DNA of 64,000 bases from Cellulophaga baltica (GTDB lineage: Bacteria; Bacteroidota; Bacteroidia; Flavobacteriales; Flavobacteriaceae). Position numbers and translations under genes: made by a program. The notes under the pieces were generated by a model. It was not told the DNA's origin. It saw nothing but the letters and a program-made list of their open reading frames with translations, and made no database searches. This document shows, in pieces, positions 1 through 8,033 of the stretch; within the stretch, counting starts at the first letter, position 1, and every line of letters begins with the position of its first letter. The DNA lies in assembly GCF_900102165.1 (NCBI RefSeq), contig NZ_FNBD01000002.1, forward strand, positions 1 through 64,000. Reading direction: 5' to 3'.

Positions 1-309
1 AACTGGTGTAAAAAGAACTTTATAGAAATTAAATATACACAACCGGGAAAGCCAATGCAAAATGGATATATAGAACGATTTAACCGTTTCTTTAGGGAGG
101 ATATATTAGATGCCTATTATTTCAATGACATTTATCAACTTCAAAAAATAAGCGACAACTGGAGAGAAGACTATAATTTTAATCACCCGCATAAATCTTT
201 AGGTAATATATCACCTAAAGAATTCATGCCCAGATTTGATGAAGAATTTAAATTCTTCATCAAATCTGACCCAAATAATAATTATTTATCGAAATTAGAG
301 GTGTCCTAA
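1..309 (+). CDS. IS3-family transposase OrfB, C-terminal part (5' end off-window)
   Basis: The frame is open from base 1 and runs to TAA at 307-309, so only the last ~102 residues of the DDE integrase are present. The motif QPGKPMQNGYIERFNR holds the catalytic glutamate of the rve/DDE domain in IS3 OrfB proteins, and the tail with HKSLGNISPKEF is the usual OrfB C-terminus. The first ATG is at 55, but the homologous frame continues upstream, so 55 is not the real start. The insertion sequence appears to have landed in the relaxase-like gene that runs in the opposite direction just to the right. The DDE aspartates lie off-window, so it cannot be told whether the transposase is intact. Confidence 0.9.
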   Translation, partial: NWCKKNFIEIKYTQPGKPMQNGYIERFNRFFREDILDAYYFNDIYQLQKISDNWREDYNFNHPHKSLGNISPKEFMPRFDEEFKFFIKSDPNNNYLSKLEVS

Positions 310-639
310 GAAGGGGAAGTCTACAACATAATCCTTCATCAGTTCGCGCGTATACCTTTTTAAATCTTCGCTACTATTTTGCAACCGGTTCAATTCATAT
401 TTAGAAGGACTCACGGTAATGGAATAAAACTTCGGTTCAGTTTTTTTGAGTTTTGCACCATTTCCATCGATATCTTTTACTACTTCTTCGGCTGAAATTT
501 CATCACCATATTGGTTAAAAAAGTGTTCCATTTCTTCTTGTTCTAAGCTTTGATTTTCCTTCTCCAGATAGCCCACAAAATCCGCTGAACTTTGTGAATA
601 TGTACCTCCTAATTTTTGGGGTGTGATGGTGATATACAT
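310..639 (-). pseudogene. Relaxase/mobilisation protein (MobB/BtgB-like), truncated by the IS
   Basis: About 110 residues starting MYITITPQKLGG resemble the N-terminus of Bacteroidota MobB/DUF5712-type relaxases, with the acidic segment and the YTRELMKDY stretch typical of them. The full family is several hundred residues, while this frame stops at 295 inside the IS3 end. The last few codons are therefore IS sequence and the relaxase is almost certainly inactive. The start at 639 is 11 bp downstream of the end of the BfmA/BtgA-like gene, which fits a mobilisation operon. The family call is from memory of sequence character and is less sure than the truncation. The left boundary is approximate. 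Confidence 0.6.
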
Positions 640-650
640 AGCGCAACAAT

Positions 651-1031
651 TTAAAATTCAGGGTTGGAATTTTTCTTTTCTTGAAAGCGGACTGCCTTTT
701 TTTCTTCAAGAAATTTCTTCTCTAGAATCAACGTTTTTTTTGTAGGCATCTCGGTCTGAAAAAGGGATTCTATCATGGCGACTGTCGGCTTGGTTTGTGT
801 CTTTTCCATAGCGCGCATAATGGCAATAACAGCATTGATTCTTTTTAGGAGTTTGGCTTCCATAGTTCTTCCCGTTGGACCAAATTTTTCTTTCGGCGAT
901 ATCTCGTTGTAGAAGAAAAAATCGAGCATGGTAGCCATCGCCTCAGTATGTGATTTAAAGTGTGTTCTTGAAAATTGTTGAAAGCGTTTTGCTGTTTCCT
1001 TTTTAAATCTAATTCCGATAAATGAGTCCAT
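651..1031 (-). CDS. BfmA/BtgA-family mobilisation protein
   Basis: A 126-residue protein whose start, MDSFIGIRFKKETAKRFQQF, followed by the SHTEAMATMLDFF segment, matches the ribbon-helix-helix-like N-terminus of BfmA/BtgA accessory proteins. These help the relaxase bind the transfer origin in Bacteroides-type mobilisable elements. The middle carries a conserved-looking segment on recurrent residues around ERxxKRINAVIAIMR, and the C-terminus is lysine/glutamate-rich. It lies directly upstream of the truncated relaxase gene on the same strand, the usual btgA-btgB order. An oriT would be expected in the gap upstream (1032-1460), but I could not define its nick site. Confidence 0.75.
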   Translation of the reverse strand: MDSFIGIRFKKETAKRFQQFSRTHFKSHTEAMATMLDFFFYNEISPKEKFGPTGRTMEAKLLKRINAVIAIMRAMEKTQTKPTVAMIESLFQTEMPTKKTLILEKKFLEEKKAVRFQEKKNSNPEF

Positions 1032-1413
1032 AATTCGCCGATTTGTCGCAAATTCTTTCCTAAAAATGGGCGTTTACAAGGCGTTTGTCGCAAATTGTAG
1101 CAGGACAAGAAATTACACTATTTTCAAACTATTGATTATCAGCAGTTTGAAAACGAAAAGGAGCTCTAAACATCGCGCAGCGTGTTACCCTCTTGCTACT
1201 CCTTTTCGTTCGCCCCAGGCGAACAAAAATTTCATACAATCTGGTTCAAAAACCAATTGCCATTTTAAGGAAATGAATTTCCAGTATGTTATTTTTCGAT
1301 GGGTACGGTTATCGGCGAAAGTCGAAAATTGGACAACCCTACTTTATTTGTGTGCTGTATTTCCAGCGAAATAAAGATACGTTTTTTTATTGATATGATA
1401 TAAATTGCATACA
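1032..1413. other. Non-coding stretch upstream of the mobilisation genes
   Basis: No convincing gene is visible on either strand; the plus-strand frame 1066-1374 has no recognisable protein character. The position immediately upstream of a BfmA/BtgA-MobB pair is where the transfer origin of such elements usually sits, so an oriT is possible. I did not find a clear inverted repeat that would prove it. Confidence 0.35.
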
Positions 1414-1442
1414 AAAACACCTCTAAATTTTAGAGGTGCTTG
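1414..1442 (-). terminator. Rho-independent terminator
   Basis: A perfect stem formed by CACCTCTAAA and its complement, with a very short loop, is followed on the minus strand by a T-rich tract. It lies 18 bp after the stop codon of the small minus-strand gene at 1461-1658. Confidence 0.7.
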
Positions 1443-1460
1443 TTTCTTATTTTAAAAAAA

Positions 1461-1658
1461 TTAAATATTGAAAATGAATTTATAAGAGTATAAATTTCGC
1501 ATCGCTTCTTCTTCAATCATCGTTTCAAAACAAGTGTAATTTTCTTTTACGTATTTGCGAATATCATCGCCAAATTTTCGTTCTACATCTTTTTTAGAAG
1601 CCTCCAAAAGTCGGTTTTGAGCTTCTTCATTTAGGTCTGTAAAATTGAGATATACCAT
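1461..1658 (-). CDS. Small hypothetical protein of the mobile element
   Basis: A 65-residue protein beginning MVYLNFTDLNEEAQNRLL, acidic and helical in character, with no signal peptide or membrane segment. Small proteins of this look occur next to DUF6876 and SSB genes in Flavobacteriia conjugative elements. It starts 11 bp after the stop of the DUF6876-like gene on the same strand and ends just before a strong terminator, so it is probably the last gene of that transcript. I do not recognise a function. Confidence 0.6.
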   Translation of the reverse strand: MVYLNFTDLNEEAQNRLLEASKKDVERKFGDDIRKYVKENYTCFETMIEEEAMRNLYSYKFIFNI

Positions 1659-1669
1659 GACGCTTTATA

Positions 1670-2050
1670 TTAATATTCGCTTGGTAACATCAGTGTATTA
1701 TTTACAAAAAATAAACGCAGTTCATCGAGTGGAAAATCAGTTGAGCGATAGCGATGTTTTTCGAGAATAGTATCGTTGCCATCCGTATAAATAATTTCGG
1801 CTTCATAATCCGTAAAATCTTGTTTTTCCTTAGATAGCCTTTTAAAGTCTATGGTAATAAATTCGCTTCGGTGCATCAGACTTTTTGCTATTACAGAAGT
1901 ATCCGTAATCAGCCAAAAACAATCTGCAACATTGGCAAGATATTTTAATCCGTCTGTAAATCGGGTTCTTAATAGTGGAATTTGATAGAACATTTCCGTA
2001 CCGTGAAAATGTTGTAATCCTGCTGTTATTTCGTTAACTTGTGTCTTCAT
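1670..2050 (-). CDS. DUF6876-family protein
   Basis: A 126-residue soluble protein. The start (ITAGLQHFHGTEMFYQIPLL), the central CFWLITDTSVIAKSL segment and the LRLFFVNNTLMLPSEY ending are the hallmarks I associate with DUF6876, a family common on Bacteroidota plasmids and conjugative elements and of unknown function. It sits between ssb and a small hypothetical gene, all on the minus strand. A hairpin separates it from ssb, so it may have its own promoter. The family name is from memory; there is no catalytic motif from which to infer activity. Confidence 0.7.
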   Translation of the reverse strand: MKTQVNEITAGLQHFHGTEMFYQIPLLRTRFTDGLKYLANVADCFWLITDTSVIAKSLMHRSEFITIDFKRLSKEKQDFTDYEAEIIYTDGNDTILEKHRYRSTDFPLDELRLFFVNNTLMLPSEY

Positions 2051-2079
2051 TATTTGATTTCTTATTTGAAGTTATTAAT

Positions 2080-2118
2080 GAAAAAAGAGGGTGAAACTTT
2101 CCAAGGCTGCGCCCTCTT
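2080..2118 (-). terminator. Terminator downstream of ssb
   Basis: An 8-bp stem (AGAGGGTG at 2086-2093 with CGCCCTCT at 2110-2117, one G:T pair) is flanked by A6 on one side and a T-rich tract on the other. It could therefore work in either direction. It closes the ssb transcript on the minus strand. Confidence 0.6.
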
Positions 2119-2143
2119 TATTTTTTTTGATTTACTTATTGTT

Positions 2144-2476
2144 TTAATTTCCAAGTAATAGAATTTCGTTGGCTTCGATTTCCGTAACGAATCTTTTGAC
2201 TCCATCTTTATCCTCGTAGCTTCTAGATTTCAATTTTCCCGTAACCCCTACTTCTTTGCCTTTGTCTACAAATTTTTCAATAATTTCAGCAGTCTTACCC
2301 CAAGCTACGACAGTATGCCAATTGGTGTCTGTTTGTTTTTCACCCTTATCATATTTGTAATACTCGTTGGTGGCTATTGAAAATCGGGCAACTTTCTTTC
2401 CGCTTTCAAGGTTCGTAATCGTTGGTTCTTGTCCAACATTTCCAATTAACTGTACATGATTTTTTAAAGAATTCAT
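2144..2476 (-). CDS. ssb: Single-stranded DNA-binding protein (element-borne)
   Basis: A 110-residue protein with a single OB fold. It begins with the typical SSB segment NHVQLIGNVGQEPTITNLESG, followed by VARFSIATNEYYK, the TNWHTVVAWGKTAEI motif and the GKEVGVTGKLKSRSYEDKDG strand pair. Usual bacterial SSB proteins are 150-180 residues with a disordered tail ending in an acidic DDIPF-like tip. That tail is absent here: the protein stops at EANEILLLGN. Short SSBs of this kind are common on Bacteroidota mobile elements, where they protect single strands during transfer. The missing tip suggests it does not recruit host SSB-interacting repair proteins (inference). Confidence 0.93.
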   Translation of the reverse strand: MNSLKNHVQLIGNVGQEPTITNLESGKKVARFSIATNEYYKYDKGEKQTDTNWHTVVAWGKTAEIIEKFVDKGKEVGVTGKLKSRSYEDKDGVKRFVTEIEANEILLLGN

Positions 2477-2491
2477 AATGTATTATTTAAG

Positions 2492-2513
2492 ACCTGTCTA
2501 CCGACAGGCAGGT
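2492..2513. repeat. Small palindrome (CCTGTC-TACC-GACAGG)
   Basis: A 6-bp stem with a 4-base loop at 2493-2508, followed by a further CAGG copy. It lies between the small basic ORF and ssb, and could be a repeat unit, a weak hairpin or a binding site. No second copy was noticed in the window. Confidence 0.35.
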
Positions 2514-2522
2514 TAATAAAAT

Positions 2523-2660
2523 CTATCTGAACCATTCAGACAGTTTAGTTTTATATTTTTTTTTAAATGATTTACTTATTATATCTGGAGCGTTTTCCTG
2601 TTTTGTTTTTTTGGTTTCACTTCCTCTTTTGATGTTTTTATACGATTTCATAAGTTTCAT
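2523..2660 (-). CDS. Possible 45-residue basic protein upstream of ssb
   Basis: An open frame runs from ATG at 2660 to TAG at 2523. The product begins MKLMKSYKNIKRGSE, is rich in lysine with few acidic residues, and ends in KLSEWFR. Codon use is normal, and it lies on the same strand as ssb, 46 bp upstream of its start. A second ATG three codons in could equally be the start. No strong ribosome binding site is visible. It could be a small nucleic-acid-binding protein of the element or a chance frame. Confidence 0.35.
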   Translation of the reverse strand: MKLMKSYKNIKRGSETKKTKQENAPDIISKSFKKKYKTKLSEWFR

Positions 2661-3324
2661 TTTAGATTTACTTCCTATAGCGCCCTCGCTGTTACCTTTT
2701 TTTGTTGCTTACTGGGATTCAATATTTTGAATTGATAGAGACTTATAAAAAAGAGCGAAGCATGAGCCTGGTTTATGCAGTCTGTTTAACTTCAAAATGT
2801 TGTTGTTTTGCTGTCAAAAAAAGGTTAGACAGTAGGGAGCGGAAGGGTATCTAAAGGCTTATGTGAAGAAGAAAAACATAGGAAGTGATACCAAATGAAT
2901 TATGGAATTCCGATGTGGCGGACGCTATTCCCGATTTTAACGTTGGAATGCAGTGTTCCAATCCAGTACCGAAGCTTCGGGACGGATTGGGTTAGCGCAA
3001 TGGAAAGTTAACATCGGGGATTGTGTCCAAGACTTTTGTAGAGAAGCTATTTCCCTGAAATGTAGGGAAACGGAATAAAGAGGAATGTGCTGAACGGAAT
3101 GTGAGAAATACAGTTAATTTAAAACCGTTAAACACGTAAATATTATTTTGAAGTAATAAAATTTGATGTTTTTAAATGTCATAAAACAGCATTTACCAAA
3201 TAATGTTTAATTTTACTAAATACGAAATACAAAATAGTAAACTGATTTTTTTCAGGTTCACAAATCGACAACAAAGAAAATAGAATATTGCTAAGACCTT
3301 ATAGACAAAGGGATACAAACGCTA
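2661..3324. other. Long non-coding end of the mobile element
   Basis: About 660 bp without a convincing gene on either strand. It contains a 12-bp palindrome (CCGAAGCTTCGG near 2980) inside a larger imperfect repeat around GGATTGG/CCAATCC. Base composition is somewhat more GC-rich than the surroundings in 2920-3080. Such stretches lie at the ends of Flavobacteriia integrative elements and may carry integrase arm-binding sites, but nothing specific can be shown. Confidence 0.4.
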
Positions 3325-3350
3325 GGTTTGAATCCAGTCGAGGTCACCAC
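3325..3350 (+). other. tRNA-3'-end-like sequence, candidate attachment site
   Basis: The sequence GGTTTGAATCC resembles a T-arm (consensus GGTTCGAATCC). It is followed by a seven-base acceptor-like strand, a discriminator base and CCA at 3347-3349, and a strong terminator starts 9 bp later. No complete tRNA can be folded: the upstream bases give no D-arm or anticodon arm. This is what is left when an element integrates into a tRNA 3' end and the whole tRNA is rebuilt at the other end, here off-window. The T-loop has T where C56 is expected, which lowers confidence. Confidence 0.45.
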
Positions 3351-3357
3351 TAAAATC

Positions 3358-3388
3358 AAAGCTTCCAAGAAATTGGAAGCTTTTTTTA
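3358..3388 (+). terminator. Rho-independent terminator after the tRNA-like end
   Basis: GCTTCCA and TGGAAGC form a stem extended by flanking A/T pairs, with a short loop and seven T residues after it. It is probably the original terminator of the tRNA gene into which the element integrated. Confidence 0.75.
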
Positions 3389-3455
3389 TTCGTATACTAT
3401 CTAGCTTCAAAAAAAATTAAGCCCTTTAATAAGGTAAGTCCGTTTTTACAACAAA

Positions 3456-3490
3456 AGAAAACCCTTACAAAAGACTATTTGCAAGGGTTC
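3456..3490 (-). terminator. Terminator of the SulP transporter gene
   Basis: On the minus strand AACCCTT pairs with AAGGGTT, and the stem is extended by GCAAA/TTTGT and followed by a T-rich tract. It lies about 45 bp beyond the SulP stop codon. Confidence 0.65.
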
Positions 3491-3535
3491 TTATCTCTTA
3501 ATAAGTTTTTATAGCTACTTTCATAAGATGTAACT

Positions 3536-5437
3536 TTAGACGAGCTCCTGATATTTTATCTCTTTTCTATCTTCCAAATCATGAGCGACATTATCTTTCA
3601 AATAGGCAAGGCACTCTGAGAAATTTTTAAATATATGAGTATCTGGCACCAAGTGTGGAATTATATTTACACGCTCCATCATATACCTAGGCTGCTTAAG
3701 TACACCGACAAAAAAGACATTAATATTTTCTTTTTTCAAATCTAACAATACATCCTCTAAGGTGTAGAGTCCCGATTGGTCTAGATATTGCATGCGACCC
3801 ATTCTAATTATTACCGTAGATGCTGTTCTTGGTATTTGGTTCGCTAAATTTTGAAAATCATTAGTAGATCCAAAAAATAGAGGTCCTTTTAGATGTTTGA
3901 TAAAAATTTCTTCCTTCAAGGATTCAGGAAAGTCTTTTTCATCAGCCCAACCTTTTTCTTTTTTTAAGGTTTTAACATCTGACCGCTCTGCTGTAAGGTC
4001 GCCCATTTTTTTCATAAATAGTAAGGACGCTATGATAAGCCCCACACCCACTGCGTACACCAAATTCCATACCGATGATAATACCAATACCACCAACATA
4101 ATAACAACCTCTGAACTAAATTTAAAAGGTCCTATTTTTGCATCTTTAGGCAAAAAAGGAATTGCTTTCAATCCTTTATAATCCATAACACCTATACCTA
4201 CGGTTACTAAAATACCTGCTAGAACGGCCGCTGGTATTTGCGATGCTATTGGTCCTAAGGCTAATAAGATAAGTAATAGTAATACTCCAGCAATCATTCC
4301 TGATAATTTTGTCTTCCCTCCTGCATTAATATTTACGACGGTACGTATTGTTGCTCCTGCTCCAGGGAGGCCCCCAAAAATAGCAGCTATACTATTTCCT
4401 ACGCCTTGCCCTATTAATTCTTTATTAGGTTGGTGTTTCGTTTTGGTCATGTTGTCTGCCACTACTGAAGTTAGCAGAGAATCTATAGCTCCCAAAAGAG
4501 CAAGAGTCAATGCCGTAAAGATATATGGGGTGATAGCTCCTAACTCAAATTGAGAAAACATATTTAAATTAGGTATTGGAAAACCACCAGGAATCTTTTC
4601 TATAGGTCGATAATTAAGACCGAACCCAAACGCCACACTAGACACTACAATTAGGGCGACTAAAGCACTAGGTATCAGTATTGTTATTTTCTTAAAACCA
4701 TATATAATAGCGATTGTAGATAAGGCTAGAATCAATTCAAGCCAATTGATATTTTGAAGTGCCCTTGGCAATACTTTTAGTGCACCAATAACACCAGACG
4801 CTTCTGTGTTTGCTAATGTTTTTGCTTCTTTAAGTATTTGTTCTTCAGTAACCTCATTAGCTCTATCTATGGTCTCTTGAAAATTTTCTAATACTAAAAT
4901 ACCTTCCCCGGTTTCTTCTTTTAAAATATTACTCAATATAATTTCCTCTGCTTCTGGCTTAAAACCCGCTACAAAAGCTGTATCGTCTTTTGGATAATAC
5001 CCTATAGACGGTAAAATTTGTGTTACAAGAATTATAACTCCTATGGCGGTCATAAAACCAGAAACCACGGGATAAGGTATATATCTAATATATTTTCCTA
5101 TGCCCAATAGCCCAAGGCCTATTTGCATTAACCCTGCTAAAAGAAAAACTAGTAAAATGGCCGGAAGTGCTTTCTCTAAATCACCATCATTTAAGGCTAC
5201 AATACCAGCAATGACAACCATACTAACAGCAGTCATAGGTGCTGTTGGCCCTGAAATTTGCGTATTTGTACCGCCAAATAGTGCTGCAAAAAAGCTAATA
5301 AATATAGCGCCATAGAGTCCTGCACTAGGCCCTAAACCTGAACTTACACCAAATGCTAATGCCAAAGGCAAGGCCACTATTCCTGCCGTAATTCCTCCAA
5401 AAAGATCACCCCTAAAATTGGTAAAAAGTTTTTTCAT
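3536..5437 (-). CDS. SulP-family inorganic anion transporter with STAS domain
   Basis: An inner-membrane carrier of the SulP/SLC26 family, which moves sulfate or bicarbonate. The N-terminal part carries about 10-12 hydrophobic segments, beginning with GDLFGGITAGIVALPLALAFG and including the GGLPGAGATIRTVVNINAGGKT motif typical of the family. The last ~110 residues form a cytosolic STAS domain (GPLFFGSTNDF and DQSGLYTLED). An upstream ATG at 5470 would add 11 residues; I prefer the inner ATG because the family start MKKLFTNFRGD follows it. A polar insertion of about 60 residues lies between early membrane segments. Substrate cannot be told from sequence. Sulfate is attractive in a genome rich in sulfatases, but bicarbonate transport is just as common in marine relatives. 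Confidence 0.88.
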   Translation of the reverse strand: MKKLFTNFRGDLFGGITAGIVALPLALAFGVSSGLGPSAGLYGAIFISFFAALFGGTNTQISGPTAPMTAVSMVVIAGIVALNDGDLEKALPAILLVFLLAGLMQIGLGLLGIGKYIRYIPYPVVSGFMTAIGVIILVTQILPSIGYYPKDDTAFVAGFKPEAEEIILSNILKEETGEGILVLENFQETIDRANEVTEEQILKEAKTLANTEASGVIGALKVLPRALQNINWLELILALSTIAIIYGFKKITILIPSALVALIVVSSVAFGFGLNYRPIEKIPGGFPIPNLNMFSQFELGAITPYIFTALTLALLGAIDSLLTSVVADNMTKTKHQPNKELIGQGVGNSIAAIFGGLPGAGATIRTVVNINAGGKTKLSGMIAGVLLLLILLALGPIASQIPAAVLAGILVTVGIGVMDYKGLKAIPFLPKDAKIGPFKFSSEVVIMLVVLVLSSVWNLVYAVGVGLIIASLLFMKKMGDLTAERSDVKTLKKEKGWADEKDFPESLKEEIFIKHLKGPLFFGSTNDFQNLANQIPRTASTVIIRMGRMQYLDQSGLYTLEDVLLDLKKENINVFFVGVLKQPRYMMERVNIIPHLVPDTHIFKNFSECLAYLKDNVAHDLEDRKEIKYQELV

Positions 5438-5602
5438 ATTGTCATGTGTTTTATCAAATGCATAGCACATCTAAAAAGGAATATTTCTTAAGATATTAAT
5501 GTTTTCCTAGAAAAGAAATCCTCATTAAATGGATACTAAAAAAATTATAAATCATAAATTATACTACGTAATTTGTTTGGTTTTGAGCATATGGAAACTT
5601 AT

Positions 5603-6448
5603 CTAACCATGAAGTGCGAGCACAGGCACATCATTGAAATACCCTAACTTACCCAGAGATGGTCTAACAAAACCAAGGGTTTCCCAAACAGAGGGCTTCT
5701 TATCTACATAGCTTATCATATTACTATGTTTAATTTCCACAAAACAGCTGAGTGCCGCAGACATCTTTACATTGTGGAGCACATTAAAAATATAATCTAG
5801 ACCAACCAGATATTTTTCTAAAAGCGATTTGTTATTCTTTTGCTGCGCTGTCATTACGCTATCATCCGTTAGACTCAAAATTTGAATACGCGCATTACTC
5901 ATTTTAGCTATTTCAACAAGGTATTTAATTTCGGAAATATCAAAATCGGTATTAAAATTAGTCGCTAAAACAATTTCTTCCGGCTGATTAAAAGTTGCAT
6001 TTTTAGGAACAATTAAAACTGGACATTTTCGTATAGTCTCAATAATACCTAAAGTATTTCTTCCATATTTACCTTGCTCCCCATTTGTTTTCCCTTTTGC
6101 TCCAACCACAATCATTTCAATTTTAAGACTATGTACCAAACTCTTTACCGCATCTAAAAATCTTTCTGATCGTGAGATTATATGATACCGATGCTTCAAA
6201 TCTTTATCAATACTAGATAGTTGCGCCAAAACATCTCCTAACCCCTCTTTTGAAATGTTCTCAGACAATTTATCAAATACGTCATCAGGGTCTAAAAGCA
6301 CATAACTATCCAACCCATATACATCTTTTGCATAGGTATTCAAAAGATAAAAATCGCATTCCTGATTCTCATAAAGCTTTATAGCATATTGAATAGCATT
6401 CCAAGAATTCATTGAAAAATCAGTAGTTAATAATATCTTCTTTGGCAT
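5603..6448 (-). CDS. Universal stress protein (two UspA domains)
   Basis: A cytosolic protein of about 281 residues with two tandem Usp modules. The first begins MPKKILLTTDFSMNSWNAI, the typical Usp beta-strand and D-x-S start, and ends with MIVVGAKGKTNGEQGKYG-type nucleotide-binding residues (G-x2-G-x9-G-S/T). The second begins EEIVLATNFNTDFD and is less conserved, as is usual in Bacteroidota tandem Usps. A longer frame starts at 6505, but the inner ATG gives the family start. It lies upstream of the SulP transporter on the same strand, with a 130-bp gap. Likely a general stress protein. Confidence 0.85.
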   Translation of the reverse strand: MPKKILLTTDFSMNSWNAIQYAIKLYENQECDFYLLNTYAKDVYGLDSYVLLDPDDVFDKLSENISKEGLGDVLAQLSSIDKDLKHRYHIISRSERFLDAVKSLVHSLKIEMIVVGAKGKTNGEQGKYGRNTLGIIETIRKCPVLIVPKNATFNQPEEIVLATNFNTDFDISEIKYLVEIAKMSNARIQILSLTDDSVMTAQQKNNKSLLEKYLVGLDYIFNVLHNVKMSAALSCFVEIKHSNMISYVDKKPSVWETLGFVRPSLGKLGYFNDVPVLALHG

Positions 6449-6583
6449 AACATTATATTTTAAGATTAAGGCTGCGTCGTATTTCTGATAAATGGTCGAA
6501 GACAAATGATATCATTTCTTTTCTACCAGTAGCTGAGATTAAGGATACTAATCATCCTTAATAGAGCCTATTAAGAAAAAGAA

Positions 6584-7210
6584 TTATTCTTGTACTACTA
6601 CCTCTGTTTTTACGGGATAAAAAATAAGAGTCAGCATAGCTATACCAATCAATATTAAAAAAGCAACTTCTAATTTAGACAAGAGAATAGTCATCCCTAA
6701 CGATTTATTAGAAAGTTGTGTTAGTTCTCTACTTTCCTCGAGCTGAATTTTAGCGAGAACATTCAAATTTTGTTCTATTTTACTTAAGATACGCTCTGCT
6801 GATGTCTGATGATTTGCTTGTAAAACCTCAGAATTCTGAAGCAAATTAGTTTCTAACTTTTTGAGGTTTTGAAACTGATCCTGTAAGTCATCAAGAACAT
6901 TTTTTTCTTTACCAGTGAGCTTGGTGGCTGCAAAAGCTGAAAATAATTCTTCTGCCTTTTGATTTTCGTCTGGGATTGTATTAAAATCTTTTTTACGTAT
7001 AAACCGTATTTCCTTCGCATGGAAGATGGCATTCAATTTATAAATCAAATTTTGCACAATAACCCTGTCTTTGTATACCGAATTTACTGTGGTCTGAACT
7101 GTTGAGAAATGTCTTTTATCCAATCGGTTTGTGCCTAAGACTAATAAGAAAGCTATTCCTAGAATTAATCCAACTTGAACTTTTTGCGCTATTGTAAAAT
7201 TTTTAAACAT
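6584..7210 (-). CDS. Membrane protein with a four-helix-bundle sensor-like domain
   Basis: A 208-residue protein with one membrane segment near the N-terminus (about residues 10-28) and a second near the C-terminus (about 178-200). Between them is a helical, glutamine- and lysine-rich stretch of about 150 residues. This is the architecture of the ligand-binding 4HB_MCP part of chemoreceptors and histidine kinases. HAMP, kinase and methyl-accepting parts are all missing, and only nine residues follow the last membrane segment. It therefore cannot signal by itself unless it acts through a partner. It lies in a minus-strand row with the Usp and SulP genes. Function unknown. Confidence 0.6.
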   Translation of the reverse strand: MFKNFTIAQKVQVGLILGIAFLLVLGTNRLDKRHFSTVQTTVNSVYKDRVIVQNLIYKLNAIFHAKEIRFIRKKDFNTIPDENQKAEELFSAFAATKLTGKEKNVLDDLQDQFQNLKKLETNLLQNSEVLQANHQTSAERILSKIEQNLNVLAKIQLEESRELTQLSNKSLGMTILLSKLEVAFLILIGIAMLTLIFYPVKTEVVVQE

Positions 7211-7318
7211 ATTTTAAACCTTTAGTACTACTTTATATAGAATCAATTGTTTCAAAAGAATCCATCATATAGCTAAGGTTTAGCCTATCAAATTAAATGG
7301 ATTACAGCATGGAATACC

Positions 7319-7681
7319 TTATAATACTCGCAATTCTCCCGCGCTTAAGGCTTGATTAACGTCTGCCTTAACTACCGTGTGACTTCCAAAGAAACGCCCT
7401 CCATCATTGCGCCTAATATAGACTTGAGTAACGCCATTTTTCTTCTCTTTTATAGCTGTTACCACCACTAGCTCTCCTTCGGTATTCTTATAATTAGCAA
7501 TACCTCCTTTTTTAATGATAAAATTTGCTTTGGGAAAATCAATATGCTTGTAGGCCTTTGCTTTTGGCTTACCTATTTCAAAAAGATCGCCAACACGCAC
7601 CTCCACAGAGGTCTCACTTGTATACGTTTGAGCATTCAGAAAACTTACGGAGAATAGAAAAATAATTAGATATTTAATCAT
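7319..7681 (-). CDS. Secreted hypothetical protein
   Basis: A 120-residue protein with a clear Sec signal peptide (MIKYLIIFLFSVSFLNAQ, cleavage after about residue 17). The mature part is mostly beta-strand in character with many lysines, and contains VRVGDLFEIGKPKAKAYKHI and a GRFFGSHTVVKAD segment. It may form a small SH3-like or OB-like barrel. It is unlike any enzyme family I know. It lies upstream of the sensor-like membrane protein on the same strand (about 110 bp apart) and could belong to the same transcript. Confidence 0.7.
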   Translation of the reverse strand: MIKYLIIFLFSVSFLNAQTYTSETSVEVRVGDLFEIGKPKAKAYKHIDFPKANFIIKKGGIANYKNTEGELVVVTAIKEKKNGVTQVYIRRNDGGRFFGSHTVVKADVNQALSAGELRVL

Positions 7682-8033
7682 AGCTATATATGTATGGATT
7701 TAACTTCGTTTGTATTTTTATGGCTTTCACTTTCATAGTGTATCATTGCACTGTCATGAATGACATCCACACCCTTTTTATTACTGTGTAAATGCTACAG
7801 CGTCAACTACTTATGATATCCTCCTGGTAAAAAGCAAATGGTATGCCTAAAAAGAATAATTAAAAACTAATAAACACAAATAACTGAAAATTAACAAGTT
7901 AAATAAAAAATTCACTATATATCATTTATTTAAATCGGGTAATAAATCCCCGCATGAGGAAATTTGCCCTATGAAGAATCTTGGCTTTTTCTAAAAATCT
8001 TGTGGACGACACCTGTAACATATAGGCATAAAA
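7682..8033. other. Intergenic stretch without a gene
   Basis: AT-rich DNA between the secreted hypothetical gene and the terminator. Nothing coding was seen on either strand. It presumably contains the promoter for the minus-strand gene at 7681. Confidence 0.4.

Larger units (their letters stand above)
1..3349. mobile_element. Remnant of a mobilisable/integrative element, left part off-window
   Basis: This stretch groups an IS3 transposase end, a truncated relaxase-like gene, a BfmA/BtgA-type mobilisation gene, a DUF6876-like gene, an SSB gene and long intergenic stretches. Such a set is typical of Bacteroidota conjugative or mobilisable elements. It ends at a tRNA-3'-end-like sequence near 3325-3350, followed by a terminator and then ordinary chromosomal genes. 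No integrase is visible here, so it should lie to the left of the window or be lost. The right boundary is inferred from gene content and the tRNA-like end, not from a mapped repeat. Confidence 0.6.

Noticed and set aside
1066-1374. 102-codon plus-strand frame in the mobile element
   Set aside because: Composition is not protein-like, there is no family resemblance, and it runs against the mobilisation genes in a region expected to be non-coding.
3295-3349. Complete tRNA gene
   Set aside because: GACCT/AGGTC could pair as an acceptor stem, but only about 55 bases lie between and no D-arm or anticodon arm can be made.
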